Made by a program: the position numbers and the translations under genes. 64,000 bases of DNA, taken from Cyanophora paradoxa. Its lineage: Eukaryota; Glaucocystophyceae; Cyanophorales; Cyanophoraceae. The stretch covers positions 620,001-684,000 of the forward strand of contig QPMI01000477.1 in the NCBI GenBank assembly GCA_004431415.1, read 5' to 3'. The notes beneath the pieces are model-generated. The model saw nothing but the letters and a program-made list of their open reading frames with translations, searched no databases and was not told where the DNA came from. Of this stretch, positions 1-7,558 are shown in pieces (positions within the stretch are counted from its first letter, which is position 1; every line of letters starts with the position of its first letter).

Positions 1-440
1 CTTGGGCAGGAAAGTCAGTTCAGGGACAGGGGTTCTGTCGTCCTTTCCAATTGTAACCATGCCTAGGCGCAGTGGGTCAAGAACCTTCTCCGAAATGGAC
101 TTGAAAGAAATGCCCCAATCATCTCCTTCAACAGGGTCTCGCCCATTCACCATCTTAAAGAGTCCGTTGTAAGACCAATCGATTCGCTTGTATTTCCCTT
201 TGGTCTTAGCCTTCTCAAACGCTCCTCCAAACCATTTGATGAGGACATCGAAAACACACTTCCCAACCTTGAATGAATCACCTTTCAAGAACATTTCCTT
301 GAATGTGGTGGCTTGGGGGTTCCCTTCGTTTTTAATGAAATTCGAAATAATCATTGGAGCGTTTGTATTGTCTCTGAGGACTTGTTCATTTCTTGGATGT
401 ATTCTTCATTATCTGTCGTGATGACTCTTTCAATTGTCAT
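1..440 (-). CDS. Unknown viral protein, partial, with a frame break
   Basis: Not recognised. A leftward frame starts with ATG at 440, overlapping the TGA stop of the upstream gene by four bases (ATGA), as in coupled viral genes. It reads about 23 residues and then hits a stop. Near 371-378 a shift of one base opens a second frame that stays open to position 1, giving about 125 more residues that contain IKWFGGAF and NGLFKMVNGRDP. The continuity of composition across the shift suggests one gene with a single missing base, by mutation or assembly error, rather than two genes. The gene continues beyond the left edge. Its role is unknown; position beside structural genes is only weak context. Confidence 0.5.
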
Positions 441-1117
441 AATATCGGGTAGGTATCTTGCTCAATTAGTTTTAGGTAGCGGAAATCTTGATTGGTCGAG
501 TTAAACTCAATAACTGCTGCAATAAATTCAGCAATGACAGTCCCCTCAACACATGGGAACGTATTGAAGGTGGATTGAACCAGACCGAGAGCATTCAGAA
601 AAGCTGCCTTGGTACACTGGATACCAAAGGGGCGATTGTTCCGAAGCCTCTTCGATTCAATGTAGGTCACACCATTCTCAGTGACCCTGTTTGCATTTGC
701 AGGGGCTTGTTCTCCCTCTTGCAACTCACGGAAGAGTCTCACATTCAGGGTGACCATGTTTCCAGGTGAGTTTTCAACAAACTCACGGAGGTTAGCAATC
801 ATCTGCTGGAAAGGAGTCAAGCGCTTCCGCTCTCTCGCTTGCTCCGCTTTCTTGTTTTGCTTCTCAACATTCTTAGCGGCTCTCTCAGCCCTCTTCTCCT
901 TCTTCTCCTGCTTGCGATACAAACGAGGCTCTACGATACCTCTCAGTGTATCTCTGATATCAATCAACTTTGGAATTCTAATTGCTTTGAAAGTAAATTC
1001 TCTCAAGAAATAGATATCCTGCTCTCGGGTCAATTTGTCTTCTACTTTTGCTTGCATGTAGTAGCCAAGAATCTCATCCTGCAAATTTTTCGAAATTCGA
1101 TTACTTGGTCGAGGCAT
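437..1117 (-). CDS. Unknown viral protein with a basic coiled-coil-like stretch
   Basis: Not recognised. The start is set at the ATG at 1117 (Met-Pro-Arg-Pro); an upstream in-frame GTG at 1129 lies inside the promoter-like motif and is unlikely to be used. The product is about 226 residues. The middle, roughly residues 70-105, is very rich in Lys, Glu, Arg and Ala and is likely a charged helix or coiled coil, flanked by more ordinary globular-looking sequence. Its stop overlaps the start of the next leftward gene by four bases. A promoter-like word, TATATTAATAGAGTGAAC, lies directly upstream. A virion or DNA-binding role is possible but not shown. Confidence 0.65.
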   Translation of the reverse strand: MPRPSNRISKNLQDEILGYYMQAKVEDKLTREQDIYFLREFTFKAIRIPKLIDIRDTLRGIVEPRLYRKQEKKEKRAERAAKNVEKQNKKAEQARERKRLTPFQQMIANLREFVENSPGNMVTLNVRLFRELQEGEQAPANANRVTENGVTYIESKRLRNNRPFGIQCTKAAFLNALGLVQSTFNTFPCVEGTVIAEFIAAVIEFNSTNQDFRYLKLIEQDTYPIL

Positions 1118-1123
1118 TTCTTT

Positions 1124-1142
1124 GTTCACTCTATTAATATAT
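1124..1142 (-). promoter_or_regulatory. Promoter-like motif upstream of the 1117 start
   Basis: Read on the minus strand the sequence is TATATTAATAGAGTGAAC, ending about six bases before the ATG at 1117. A close relative, TATATTAAGAGAGTAGAA, precedes the ATG at 1616, and TATAAGTAGAGTAAAC precedes the ATG at 11,575. A shared TATA-like word followed by AGAGT at three viral starts suggests a virus-encoded promoter class. This is inference from three sites. Confidence 0.45.
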
Positions 1143-1358
1143 ACCTACAAAAGTTTTCTTTAAATACTTTTATACTCGCGTCAAATTTTACCGACAAAAC
1201 CAAAAGTCTCCAACAAAATAAATTTAGTCGAGGGCATTCATAAAAATAACAAAGGGTTGGCTCGATCATCGAACTCTAAAAATAACAGAATGATTATATT
1301 TGTGGTTCCAGCGCGTTTCCCACGGGTTTCTCAGAGCAGATCGCGCTGAGAAAAACGA

Positions 1359-1616
1359 TTAACAGAGATATTTCGATTTGCGACCACGGTTAGAATACGG
1401 GACACCATAGAGATACTTCACAAAGCAGACTGCATTGGAAGCATAGAGACGCTGGGAACTCTCAACGATCTTCATGGCTCTGTAACACTCATCAGTATGG
1501 TATAAGTCACGCATTTGCTTTGCAAATCTGGCATTGTACTTTTTCAAATATTCCTGACCTTTTTCAGTTTTACGATAACGATAAGTAGCACGCTTCTGAG
1601 CCTCACTGATTGGCAT
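1359..1616 (-). CDS. Small basic viral protein, unknown
   Basis: An 85-residue basic protein starting at the ATG at 1616. The N-terminal half carries a Tyr/Arg/Lys-rich pattern (YRYRKTEKGQEYLKKYN) resembling short linker regions found beside HNH-type or other DNA-binding viral proteins, but no catalytic motif is visible. It is preceded by a promoter-like word at 1628-1644 shared with the neighbouring leftward gene, which supports real expression. No function is assigned; a small nucleic-acid-binding protein would fit its charge. Confidence 0.55.
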   Translation of the reverse strand: MPISEAQKRATYRYRKTEKGQEYLKKYNARFAKQMRDLYHTDECYRAMKIVESSQRLYASNAVCFVKYLYGVPYSNRGRKSKYLC

Positions 1617-1627
1617 GTTGTCCTTTT

Positions 1628-1644
1628 CTACTCTCTTAATATAT
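1628..1644 (-). promoter_or_regulatory. Promoter-like motif upstream of the 1616 start
   Basis: Minus-strand word TATATTAAGAGAGTAG, about a dozen bases before the ATG. It matches the word at 1124-1142 at nearly every position, including the AGAGT core. Confidence 0.45.
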
Positions 1645-1965
1645 GTTAAGAAATCTTTAAGTAGTTTTTCTGTCTGTATATAGCGAATAAACTCCTGTCA
1701 AATTTTGGTCCCGATTGCAGAGCATCCAGTACGAAAGAAGATGCTGGAAAAATGATAAAGCCACCGATACCCAGAAGGTTCACTTGTCGGCTGCAAGTTT
1801 CTACCACTGAACCCGGTAGAACAGGTGATTAAAGTGATTTACCTATGGATATTTCACTTCGCTCTACAACGCCTCCATAAAAATGAAGAAGTTTTGAGCC
1901 TACGGGATAGGATTGGTTACGTAGCGCTAACAATGTTTGAGAAATTATATTATTCAGATTGATCC
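1645..1965. other. Intergenic stretch, no gene seen
   Basis: No frame of useful length, no tRNA-like cloverleaf and no clear tandem repeat was noticed between the 85-residue gene and the 253-residue gene. It may hold the 3' untranslated region of the 2727 gene or a small non-coding RNA, but nothing supports a specific call. Confidence 0.4.
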
Positions 1966-2727
1966 TTAACGGCGATAACCGGGTCTTATACCAAGCTTGG
2001 CGAATCCAGAGACCATTGGGGCAGCATTTGGAATCGAGTTGACTGGATCAGCCTGCGAAGTGGCAACCCGAAGGATCGACTTATTGAGAACCGGCAAATC
2101 CGTTTTGTTGGAGTCTTGATACTCAATGGTCTTTGCAATCAATTCTGTAGGTGAGTCTTTTGCCACATGAACAGGTTCGGGAATAACTTCATGGGTTACT
2201 TCTGGTTTCTTCTCAACCTTTTCCTTTGTGATTGGCTGTTCCTTGATCTTGTTTTCGTTTTTGGTCTCTGCTGCAATACCATCAACAAGACTCTTAGCAT
2301 ACTGATATGTTACAGATTTCAGTCCACCAGTGGTTGAACGAATAAAGTAGCGGTTGCGATGGTCTTTCTCGGAATAGGTTGAGTAGAGTCGCTCACCACC
2401 ATCAAGCAGTTTCAGCAGTGTCGATGATGAGGCAACCTTGTCCTTTGTGGATGATTTGAACTGTCCTTTCTTGATTCCTCGTTTGGCTCCGGGCATGCGG
2501 TTCAGTGGGACTTGGTCAACAAGGGCATTATCATCATTACTGTTTTTCGTAGTGGCTTGGGTGAATTGGTTTCGTTCTTTATGGACTTCCTTTTCGAGGT
2601 CACCAGTTCCGTATGCAGCGAGTCCTTTCGATTTCTTATACCAGTTCCTTCCATTCTCACCATTGCCAACATCCGCTTCAGCGGCTGGTTTGGCTAAGAA
2701 ATTCTTGGGTTGAGTCTTGCGAGCCAT
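1966..2727 (-). CDS. Lysine-rich, probably disordered viral protein
   Basis: A 253-residue protein starting at the ATG at 2727. The N-terminal ~90 residues are rich in Lys, Asn, Gly and Gln and look disordered. A short ordered-looking patch around residues 100-150 contains LLKLLDGGERLYSTYSEKDH. A Lys/Glu/Pro/Val-rich linker follows, and the protein ends in an aromatic-basic tail (FAKLGIRPGYRR). It lies directly upstream of the minor capsid gene on the same strand, so a minor virion or internal core-protein role is a reasonable guess from context only. No known family was recognised. Confidence 0.6.
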   Translation of the reverse strand: MARKTQPKNFLAKPAAEADVGNGENGRNWYKKSKGLAAYGTGDLEKEVHKERNQFTQATTKNSNDDNALVDQVPLNRMPGAKRGIKKGQFKSSTKDKVASSSTLLKLLDGGERLYSTYSEKDHRNRYFIRSTTGGLKSVTYQYAKSLVDGIAAETKNENKIKEQPITKEKVEKKPEVTHEVIPEPVHVAKDSPTELIAKTIEYQDSNKTDLPVLNKSILRVATSQADPVNSIPNAAPMVSGFAKLGIRPGYRR

Positions 2728-2763
2728 TTGTAATATTGAAACAAATTTATTCTACAGTATTTC

Positions 2764-3651
2764 CTATGACCGTGAGAACGGCAGGTAGAGTCCCTCCAAC
2801 TCTTTTATGACATTCTTCAATGCTTTTTTCGTCAGATCTTTATCATCTTCAGTAATCAGTTCAAGAGTCATCGACCAGTCGGTAGTAATGTCTGCTGTGG
2901 CTCCATTCCAGTAAGAAAGTCTCACATCTAGAGTCTCAACCTCAACCAAGCCATTCTGCTCGTGAACGATCATGGAATTATTCGATGAATCATATTTTAA
3001 TAGACTGCCAACCGTTTGGTCAATCTCAATTTTCGCGATAGCATTGTTATCTCGTTTGTTATTGCTCACATATCTTCCTTTCAGTGGATCAACATGAAGA
3101 AGCAAATAGGAATTAAATAGTAGATCTAATGGCATTTCACTATCAATGTAGTGAGCATAAGTAAAGGCTCCAACTGTGACATTAGATGATAGAGGACTCG
3201 ATTGGTACAGTGTGTTAGCATTTTCAAAACCACAGAAATTGGCTAAGAGTTGAGTGTTCATAGTGATTGAGAATGGAACCTCACACATGAACCTTAGAAG
3301 CAATGTTGTGGGATCATAGGTTACATAGAAATGGCGAGTGTAAGTTCCGCCACCCGCTTGATTATAGGGCTGGGATCCAATGCGAGCGATCAGATAATTC
3401 ACCAGTGAATCCGGTGTATATGCACCTCGGAGGACTTCGTTGTTTCTATTCTTTGGGTTCCCAGCATTATCGAGTGTTTGTGTGGTGAGGGTTCCTACTT
3501 CAGAGAGGTTGTAAAGATTGTGAAACATCTCAAAGTTCGTTACTCGACAGGCTCTGACCTTTTGGATCGCATAAGGGAGTCTGTATGTGAAATTAGTTGG
3601 GGTTCCATCCGATCGGTCCCTGGAATCAATATTGAGATAGTAACGCGTCAT
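2764..3651 (-). CDS. Minor capsid protein (penton, single jelly roll)
   Basis: A 295-residue protein starting at the ATG at 3651. It opens with YYLNIDSRDR followed by a Thr/Asn/Phe-rich strand and LPYAI; the N-terminal 'IDS.DR....P..F...LP' signature is typical of the penton or minor capsid proteins of virophages, polinton-like viruses and related large DNA viruses. The rest is beta-rich with little charge clustering, as expected for a jelly-roll fold that occupies the icosahedral vertices. Length fits the family. It is divergent from the major capsid gene with only 52 bp between the two starts, the classic minor/major capsid pairing. Family assignment is strong; fold is inferred. Confidence 0.8.
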   Translation of the reverse strand: MTRYYLNIDSRDRSDGTPTNFTYRLPYAIQKVRACRVTNFEMFHNLYNLSEVGTLTTQTLDNAGNPKNRNNEVLRGAYTPDSLVNYLIARIGSQPYNQAGGGTYTRHFYVTYDPTTLLLRFMCEVPFSITMNTQLLANFCGFENANTLYQSSPLSSNVTVGAFTYAHYIDSEMPLDLLFNSYLLLHVDPLKGRYVSNNKRDNNAIAKIEIDQTVGSLLKYDSSNNSMIVHEQNGLVEVETLDVRLSYWNGATADITTDWSMTLELITEDDKDLTKKALKNVIKELEGLYLPFSRS

Positions 3652-3703
3652 TCTGTTTAATAAAGCATTTTAAAAATTTCTTTTGGTATTTTAAACATAA
3701 GAG
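3652..3703. promoter_or_regulatory. Bidirectional promoter between the capsid genes
   Basis: Fifty-two bases separate the divergent ATGs of the minor (3651) and major (3704) capsid genes. The stretch is nearly all A/T, with TTTAAAAATTT and two TTTAA words facing the two genes. Joint late expression of both capsid proteins is inferred. Confidence 0.45.
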
Positions 3704-4928
3704 ATGGCACTCACTGGAACTACCCTGAAGGAACTCCTCGTAACTCCCGGTTCCGATCAAATTTATCTTTCCCCTGGTCTCCAAATCGGAACCAACCCCA
3801 AATACAAACCATTCCTCGAGCAAGTTCGTCCCGGGGCAACACTTTTGGCTTCAAGAATACCGCTTACTTTGATCTACCTCGCAAGCAACTCCTTGCTGGT
3901 GTTTCGCTCTATTTCAAGATTGCCACTGGTGGTGGTGTAGCCTGCACCCTCCCCAATGGTGGTTCTTCTTTTATTAATGAGGTCCGTTTCGTTCATGGTG
4001 GTTTCAAGTATATTATCCCTGGTGATTGGATCACTGTAAACGCCCTGGTCGATAATGATCACGCTACCATGAGCAGCATGTATGCTTCTCTCGGTTACTT
4101 CAAAGAGACAGATCGTGAAAGCACAGATGAAGCAATGGAATACATCGTTAGAATCCCCGCTGCTTTCTGGAAGAAGCTTATTTCCCATTATGTACGCTAG
4201 CCGATATGCCAACAATCGAGGTTGATTTCCGTGATGCTGCGATTGTCCAAGTTCCGGCTGGTGGATCTGTAACCTTTGCGGATTGCTCTCTGATCTGCCA
4301 ATTCGTAAACATTGCTTCGGCTGAGGCTGAGACACTCCTTAAAATGGCGAACGAACAAGGTGGCATTCGCATCCCGATCACAGAGGTCATTCACAAGAAG
4401 ACCCGAGCGCTCAAAACCGCTGATGCTGGTGAATCTGTTGAGGTTACACTCGCTAATGTTTCTGGTCTGGTTCACTCGATTCTGATGACTGTTCGAGAGG
4501 TGAACAAACTTAACACCTACACTCACTCGGATTTCTGCGGTCATGAATCTGCTGTTAAGATTGATCAGTTCCAGATCTTCCACAACAATCGCTCCCTGGA
4601 TATATCTAACAAACCCATTTCCGGTTTCCTCTCTGCTGTCAATCACATTCCTTCTCACTACAAGGGTGTTACTGTGGGCAATACCACGTACGGATTCGAG
4701 TCTGGAAATGTTTACGGAATTGTTCTTTCCAAGTCTGGAAAAGATTCGCTTCGGAACTCGGTTATGGGTTACCAGGATTTCTTCAACAGCAGCTCGAGTT
4801 ACATGGATCTCACTGTTTCCGGATGCACTGATGCCGCTCCTGTTCAGGTTGATATCTATGCCCTCCGACACAATGTTATGGTACTTAATGGCTACAACAT
4901 CTCTACCCTGAAAGTCTCGAACTTCTAA
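3704..4928 (+). CDS. Major capsid protein (double jelly roll), split over three frames
   Basis: The capsid coding sequence runs through three frames: 3704 to about 3832 in the first, about 3832 to 4197 in the second, and about 4200 to 4928 in the third. The joined length is about 408 codons, in the range of small polinton-like virus capsid proteins. Seen: beta-rich segments such as FINEVRFVHGGFKY and VDIYALRHNVMVLNGY near the C-terminus, the latter resembling the final strands of double jelly-roll capsid proteins. Both frame changes have the sense of one missing base; the first sits in a CCCGGGG run. A stop (TAG 4198-4200) ends the middle frame. Either the locus is decaying, the assembly lost two bases, or translation shifts; no classical slippery heptamer was seen. 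Position between minor capsid and ATPase genes supports the identity. Confidence 0.7.
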
Positions 4929-5008
4929 AGTTCTTTTCTTTTGTTAGTGTAGGAAGCGCAATTATTTGTAGGTGTGTACTTTATTTTGTTTTTTATCTTA
5001 TTACTGTA

Positions 5009-5767
5009 ATGGATAACACAGTAAATCTTGATGATATTCCGGAGTTCGATCCGAGTAAGACGGTTCGAATCCCGACAAGAATTTTGAATGTTGGTCGCTC
5101 CAATACAGGTAAGACAATGTTCACAAAATACTTACTTTACGAGCTTCGTGACAAGATCGATCAAATCGTTATATTTAGTTCAACAGCTTTTACTGGACAA
5201 TTCAATGACATCACCCATCCCGATAACATCTATGAAGAGTGGGATGATAACATTGTTTTGAGATTGATCAGTATGCAAAAGAAACGAATTGAGAATAACG
5301 AAAAGCGAAATAACCTAGTTATCATACTCGATGACATGATAGGTTCAAATTTGGATATGCATAATTCGGCTGTGTTATCTAAATTAGTAACGAGTGGAAG
5401 ACATTATTCAATCTCGGTAATCTTTAATGTTCAGCGTTTGTGTTCTATTTCTACTACCATTCGTCGCAATGTGGAGTTCGTTGTATTTTTCAATATTCTT
5501 GGGAACGAGAAAGAGTTCAATTGCGCCTTTGATGAGTACAATGGTGGTTTGGATAAGAAGACCTACAAGGAATTGCATAGACTATGGGGTTATAATTACC
5601 AAACTGTCATAGCTAGCCTGCAAGGTTATGATATCAAGACCTATACTGATAGAGCAGTACTCACTGATGATGATATAAAGGGCTTTAAGAAGTTTGTGAA
5701 GAGAAAAGCAATTAAAAGGAGTCAGATGGCTCGGATTCAGCGAGAAATGACCACAATCAGTGTGTAA
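5009..5767 (+). CDS. A32/FtsK-like genome-packaging ATPase
   Basis: A 252-residue P-loop ATPase of the A32-like branch of the FtsK-HerA family, which pumps viral DNA into preformed capsids. Walker A is GRSNTGKT at residues 29-36. Walker B is LVIILDD at residues 103-109, four hydrophobic residues followed by two Asp. A downstream segment, SGRHYSISVIFNVQR (about residues 130-144), matches the sensor region ending in Gln-Arg typical of this family. Length fits virophage and polinton-like packaging ATPases. It is intact and directly follows the major capsid gene on the same strand, the usual order for the morphogenesis module. Confidence 0.9.
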   Translation: MDNTVNLDDIPEFDPSKTVRIPTRILNVGRSNTGKTMFTKYLLYELRDKIDQIVIFSSTAFTGQFNDITHPDNIYEEWDDNIVLRLISMQKKRIENNEKRNNLVIILDDMIGSNLDMHNSAVLSKLVTSGRHYSISVIFNVQRLCSISTTIRRNVEFVVFFNILGNEKEFNCAFDEYNGGLDKKTYKELHRLWGYNYQTVIASLQGYDIKTYTDRAVLTDDDIKGFKKFVKRKAIKRSQMARIQREMTTISV

Positions 5768-6011
5768 AAGGTCGATTTTTGAGAAATGTTGTATAATAAG
5801 GTAGCTTGAAATACTGTGGGGATTGCACAGTTGCGTAGAGCTTAAACAGCGCTTCAAACCGATATGCAGAACGTTGCGAGATCATAATCTGGTGATGAGA
5901 TACAAGCGTTTGAAGATGCCGATAATCGATTTACCGAAACTTCGGTGAAACGTGAGCGAAACTTGAACCGTGAGATCATATACCCTACTATGGTTTATTC
6001 CCCGGGTTTTC

Positions 6012-6098
6012 ATGGCGCATTTAATGGCGCATTTAATGGCGCATTTAATGGCGCATTTTATGGCGCATTTTATGGCGCATTTTATGGCGCATTTGATG
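6012..6098. repeat. 12-nt tandem array (ATGGCGCATTTA-type)
   Basis: Seven head-to-tail copies of a 12-nt unit; the first units end TTTAAT, the later ones TTTTAT, the last TTTGAT. The gradual change suggests expansion by slippage. Confidence 0.85.
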
Positions 6099-6157
6099 AA
6101 AAGTCCCTACTCTGTGGCATGAACCAATCAGAAGCCAGCAAATTTAAAATTAATATA

Positions 6158-6262
6158 TGAGGTATTATCTGAGATATAATCTGAGGTATTATCTGAGATA
6201 TAATCTGAGGTATTATCTGAGGTATTATCTGAGGTATTATCTGAGATGTTATCTGTGATATA
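6158..6262. repeat. 12-nt tandem array (CTGAGGTATTAT-type)
   Basis: At least eight 12-nt units of two interleaved kinds, CTGAGGTATTAT and CTGAGATATAAT. It has the same period as the unrelated array 60 bp upstream. Confidence 0.8.
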
Positions 6263-6705
6263 AACCTGGGGAGAAGTTGAAGGGGGATACAACAAAACAA
6301 GTAGCACACCAATCAGATTGCGTCACACATATATACATATACATCATGACAATATACACATCGCCGTGATCGTCATGATCTCCCGAATAAGCCGGTGTGT
6401 CATATATATCAGATACATATACATCATCATCATGACGTCATATATGAATATATATCACATATACACAAATTGATATGTTATAGGTTTGACTATAAATCGA
6501 TTTCCTATGATATATATGATATATATTACAGTGATATATTGACGTATATACGATTCAAAAACAATTAAAATTCTATTGTTTTTATTGTCGTTTCTATTGT
6601 TGTTTCTAGTGTAACAAATACAGTAAAAAATCGTTCAAAAAATACAGTAAAAAATGAGAGGTTTTCTTTCGAGGTTTTAACTAAACTTACTTAGTTATTC
6701 ATGGG

Positions 6706-7092
6706 AGACACGGCGGATGAAAAGGATATAACTTCGATTAAATATAATTAATCGAGATTATGATATAACTTCGATAAATAAGATTTAAGATATAACTTCG
6801 ATTAATTCGATTTTTGTTACTGAGGCTTACTGAGATTTAGTGAGATTTGGAATTGGGTTACTGTGAATGGTTTGTTTTTCTTGGGAATTGTTTTGGAGAC
6901 ACGGCGCATAAAAAAGATATAACTTCGATAAGATATAATTAATCGAGATTATGATATAACTTCGATTAATTCAATGTTTCTTACTGAGGCTTACTGAGAT
7001 TTACTGATATTCAAGATTGGGTTACTGGGAATGGTTTGTTTTCTGATTTGTTTTTGATTTTTTCGCGGGTATTTTTTTGGAGACACGGCGCA
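6706..7092. repeat. Three degenerate ~185-bp direct repeats marked by GAGACACGGCG
   Basis: The word GGAGACACGGCG occurs near 6706, 6895 and 7078, each after a T-rich stretch. The first two are followed by a run of GATATAACTTCGAT words, then TTACTGAGGCTTACTGAGATTTA and GGTTACTG. The third copy leads straight into the polymerase remnant. Spacing is about 189 and 183 bp. Confidence 0.65.
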
Positions 7093-7099
7093 GTGCTGA

Positions 7100-7393
7100 G
7101 CTCCCAATGCAAAGATTGTGGAGTATGTAGGTCTGAGATCGAAACTCTATGCTTTCAGAACTGAGACCTTTGATAAAATAAAGATGTCTGGGACTTCCTC
7201 AAAAGAGGTTCACTTTGATGATTTCAAAAGATGCCTGTTTGAAGGCATCACCAAAACAGTAGCAGTAGTAAACAAGCGAAGGCAAGACCACAACCTATAT
7301 GATTTGGAGAGCAGAAGGGTGGCTCTAAACCAACTCGATAGCAAAAGGAAGATATTAGACGATGGAATTCACAGCATTCCATTTGGGCTCTAA
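7100..7393 (+). pseudogene. C-terminal remnant resembling protein-primed DNA polymerase B
   Basis: About 97 codons are open from just after a TGA at 7097 to the TAA at 7391. The residues EYVGLRSKLYAF near the start, the EVHFDDFKRCLF segment in the middle and KRKILDDGIHSIPFG at the end follow the C-terminal pattern I associate with type-B organellar/viral DNA polymerases of polintons and related elements (glycine-leucine-arginine then a Lys/Tyr patch, later 'DDKR.ILEDGI.T.A.G'). No polymerase palm or exonuclease motif is present upstream, where the sequence is repetitive non-coding DNA. Inferred: a truncated polymerase gene whose N-terminal majority was lost by a deletion or repeat-mediated rearrangement. 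The small frame alone has no plausible start except GTG at 7118. Confidence 0.6.
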
Positions 7394-7551
7394 TCTACTT
7401 CATCAATCTTTCTTTTTCTTTGGTTTCGCTCTCCAAGAAGTAACAAACCGCGAATTAAATGCAGCAGCCATATACATCTTAATCCTGGATCATTGGGCTC
7501 AATTGCAAAGTAGTTTGGAATTGTGTTCTCCTTCCACACAGACTCTTGCAT
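7390..7551 (-). CDS. Small membrane-like ORF, 53 residues
   Basis: A 53-codon leftward ORF with ATG at 7549-7551 and TAG at 7390-7392. It has a hydrophobic stretch (about residues 27-39: CIWLLHLIRGLLL) followed by a basic tail (RNQRKRK). Its stop overlaps the stop of the polymerase remnant on the other strand, and its start lies only seven bases from the integrase ATG, so it fills the gap exactly as a compact viral genome would. A small membrane protein is possible. Coding status is inferred from packing and composition only. Confidence 0.4.
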   Translation of the reverse strand: MQESVWKENTIPNYFAIEPNDPGLRCIWLLHLIRGLLLLGERNQRKRKIDEVD

Positions 7552-7558
7552 TTATTAT

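Larger units (their letters stand above)
5768..7099. other. Non-coding AT-rich region with repeats
   Basis: No credible gene between the ATPase stop and the polymerase remnant. A 71-codon frame at 5945-6160 is just the translation of a 12-nt tandem array. Listed separately are arrays at 6012-6098 and 6158-6262 and degenerate ~185-bp repeats at 6706-7092. The part from 6310 to 6560 is dense in TATATA, CATATA and ATCATGAC words and would melt easily; a replication origin or recombination site is possible but unproven. The region probably replaced part of a polymerase gene, since the remnant begins exactly at its right edge. Confidence 0.5.

Noticed and set aside
3832-4200. Programmed frameshifting in the capsid gene
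   Set aside because: No slippery heptamer or obvious downstream structure, and the second shift follows a stop; indels are simpler.
5945-6160. 71-codon frame coding GAFNGAF repeats
   Set aside because: Direct translation of the 12-nt array, with no independent support.
6012-6262. CRISPR array
   Set aside because: Units are contiguous 12-mers without unique spacers, in a eukaryotic-virus setting with no cas genes.
7523-7558. GTG start for the integrase at 7523
   Set aside because: A normal ATG follows at 7559, and the extension would overlap the small leftward ORF.
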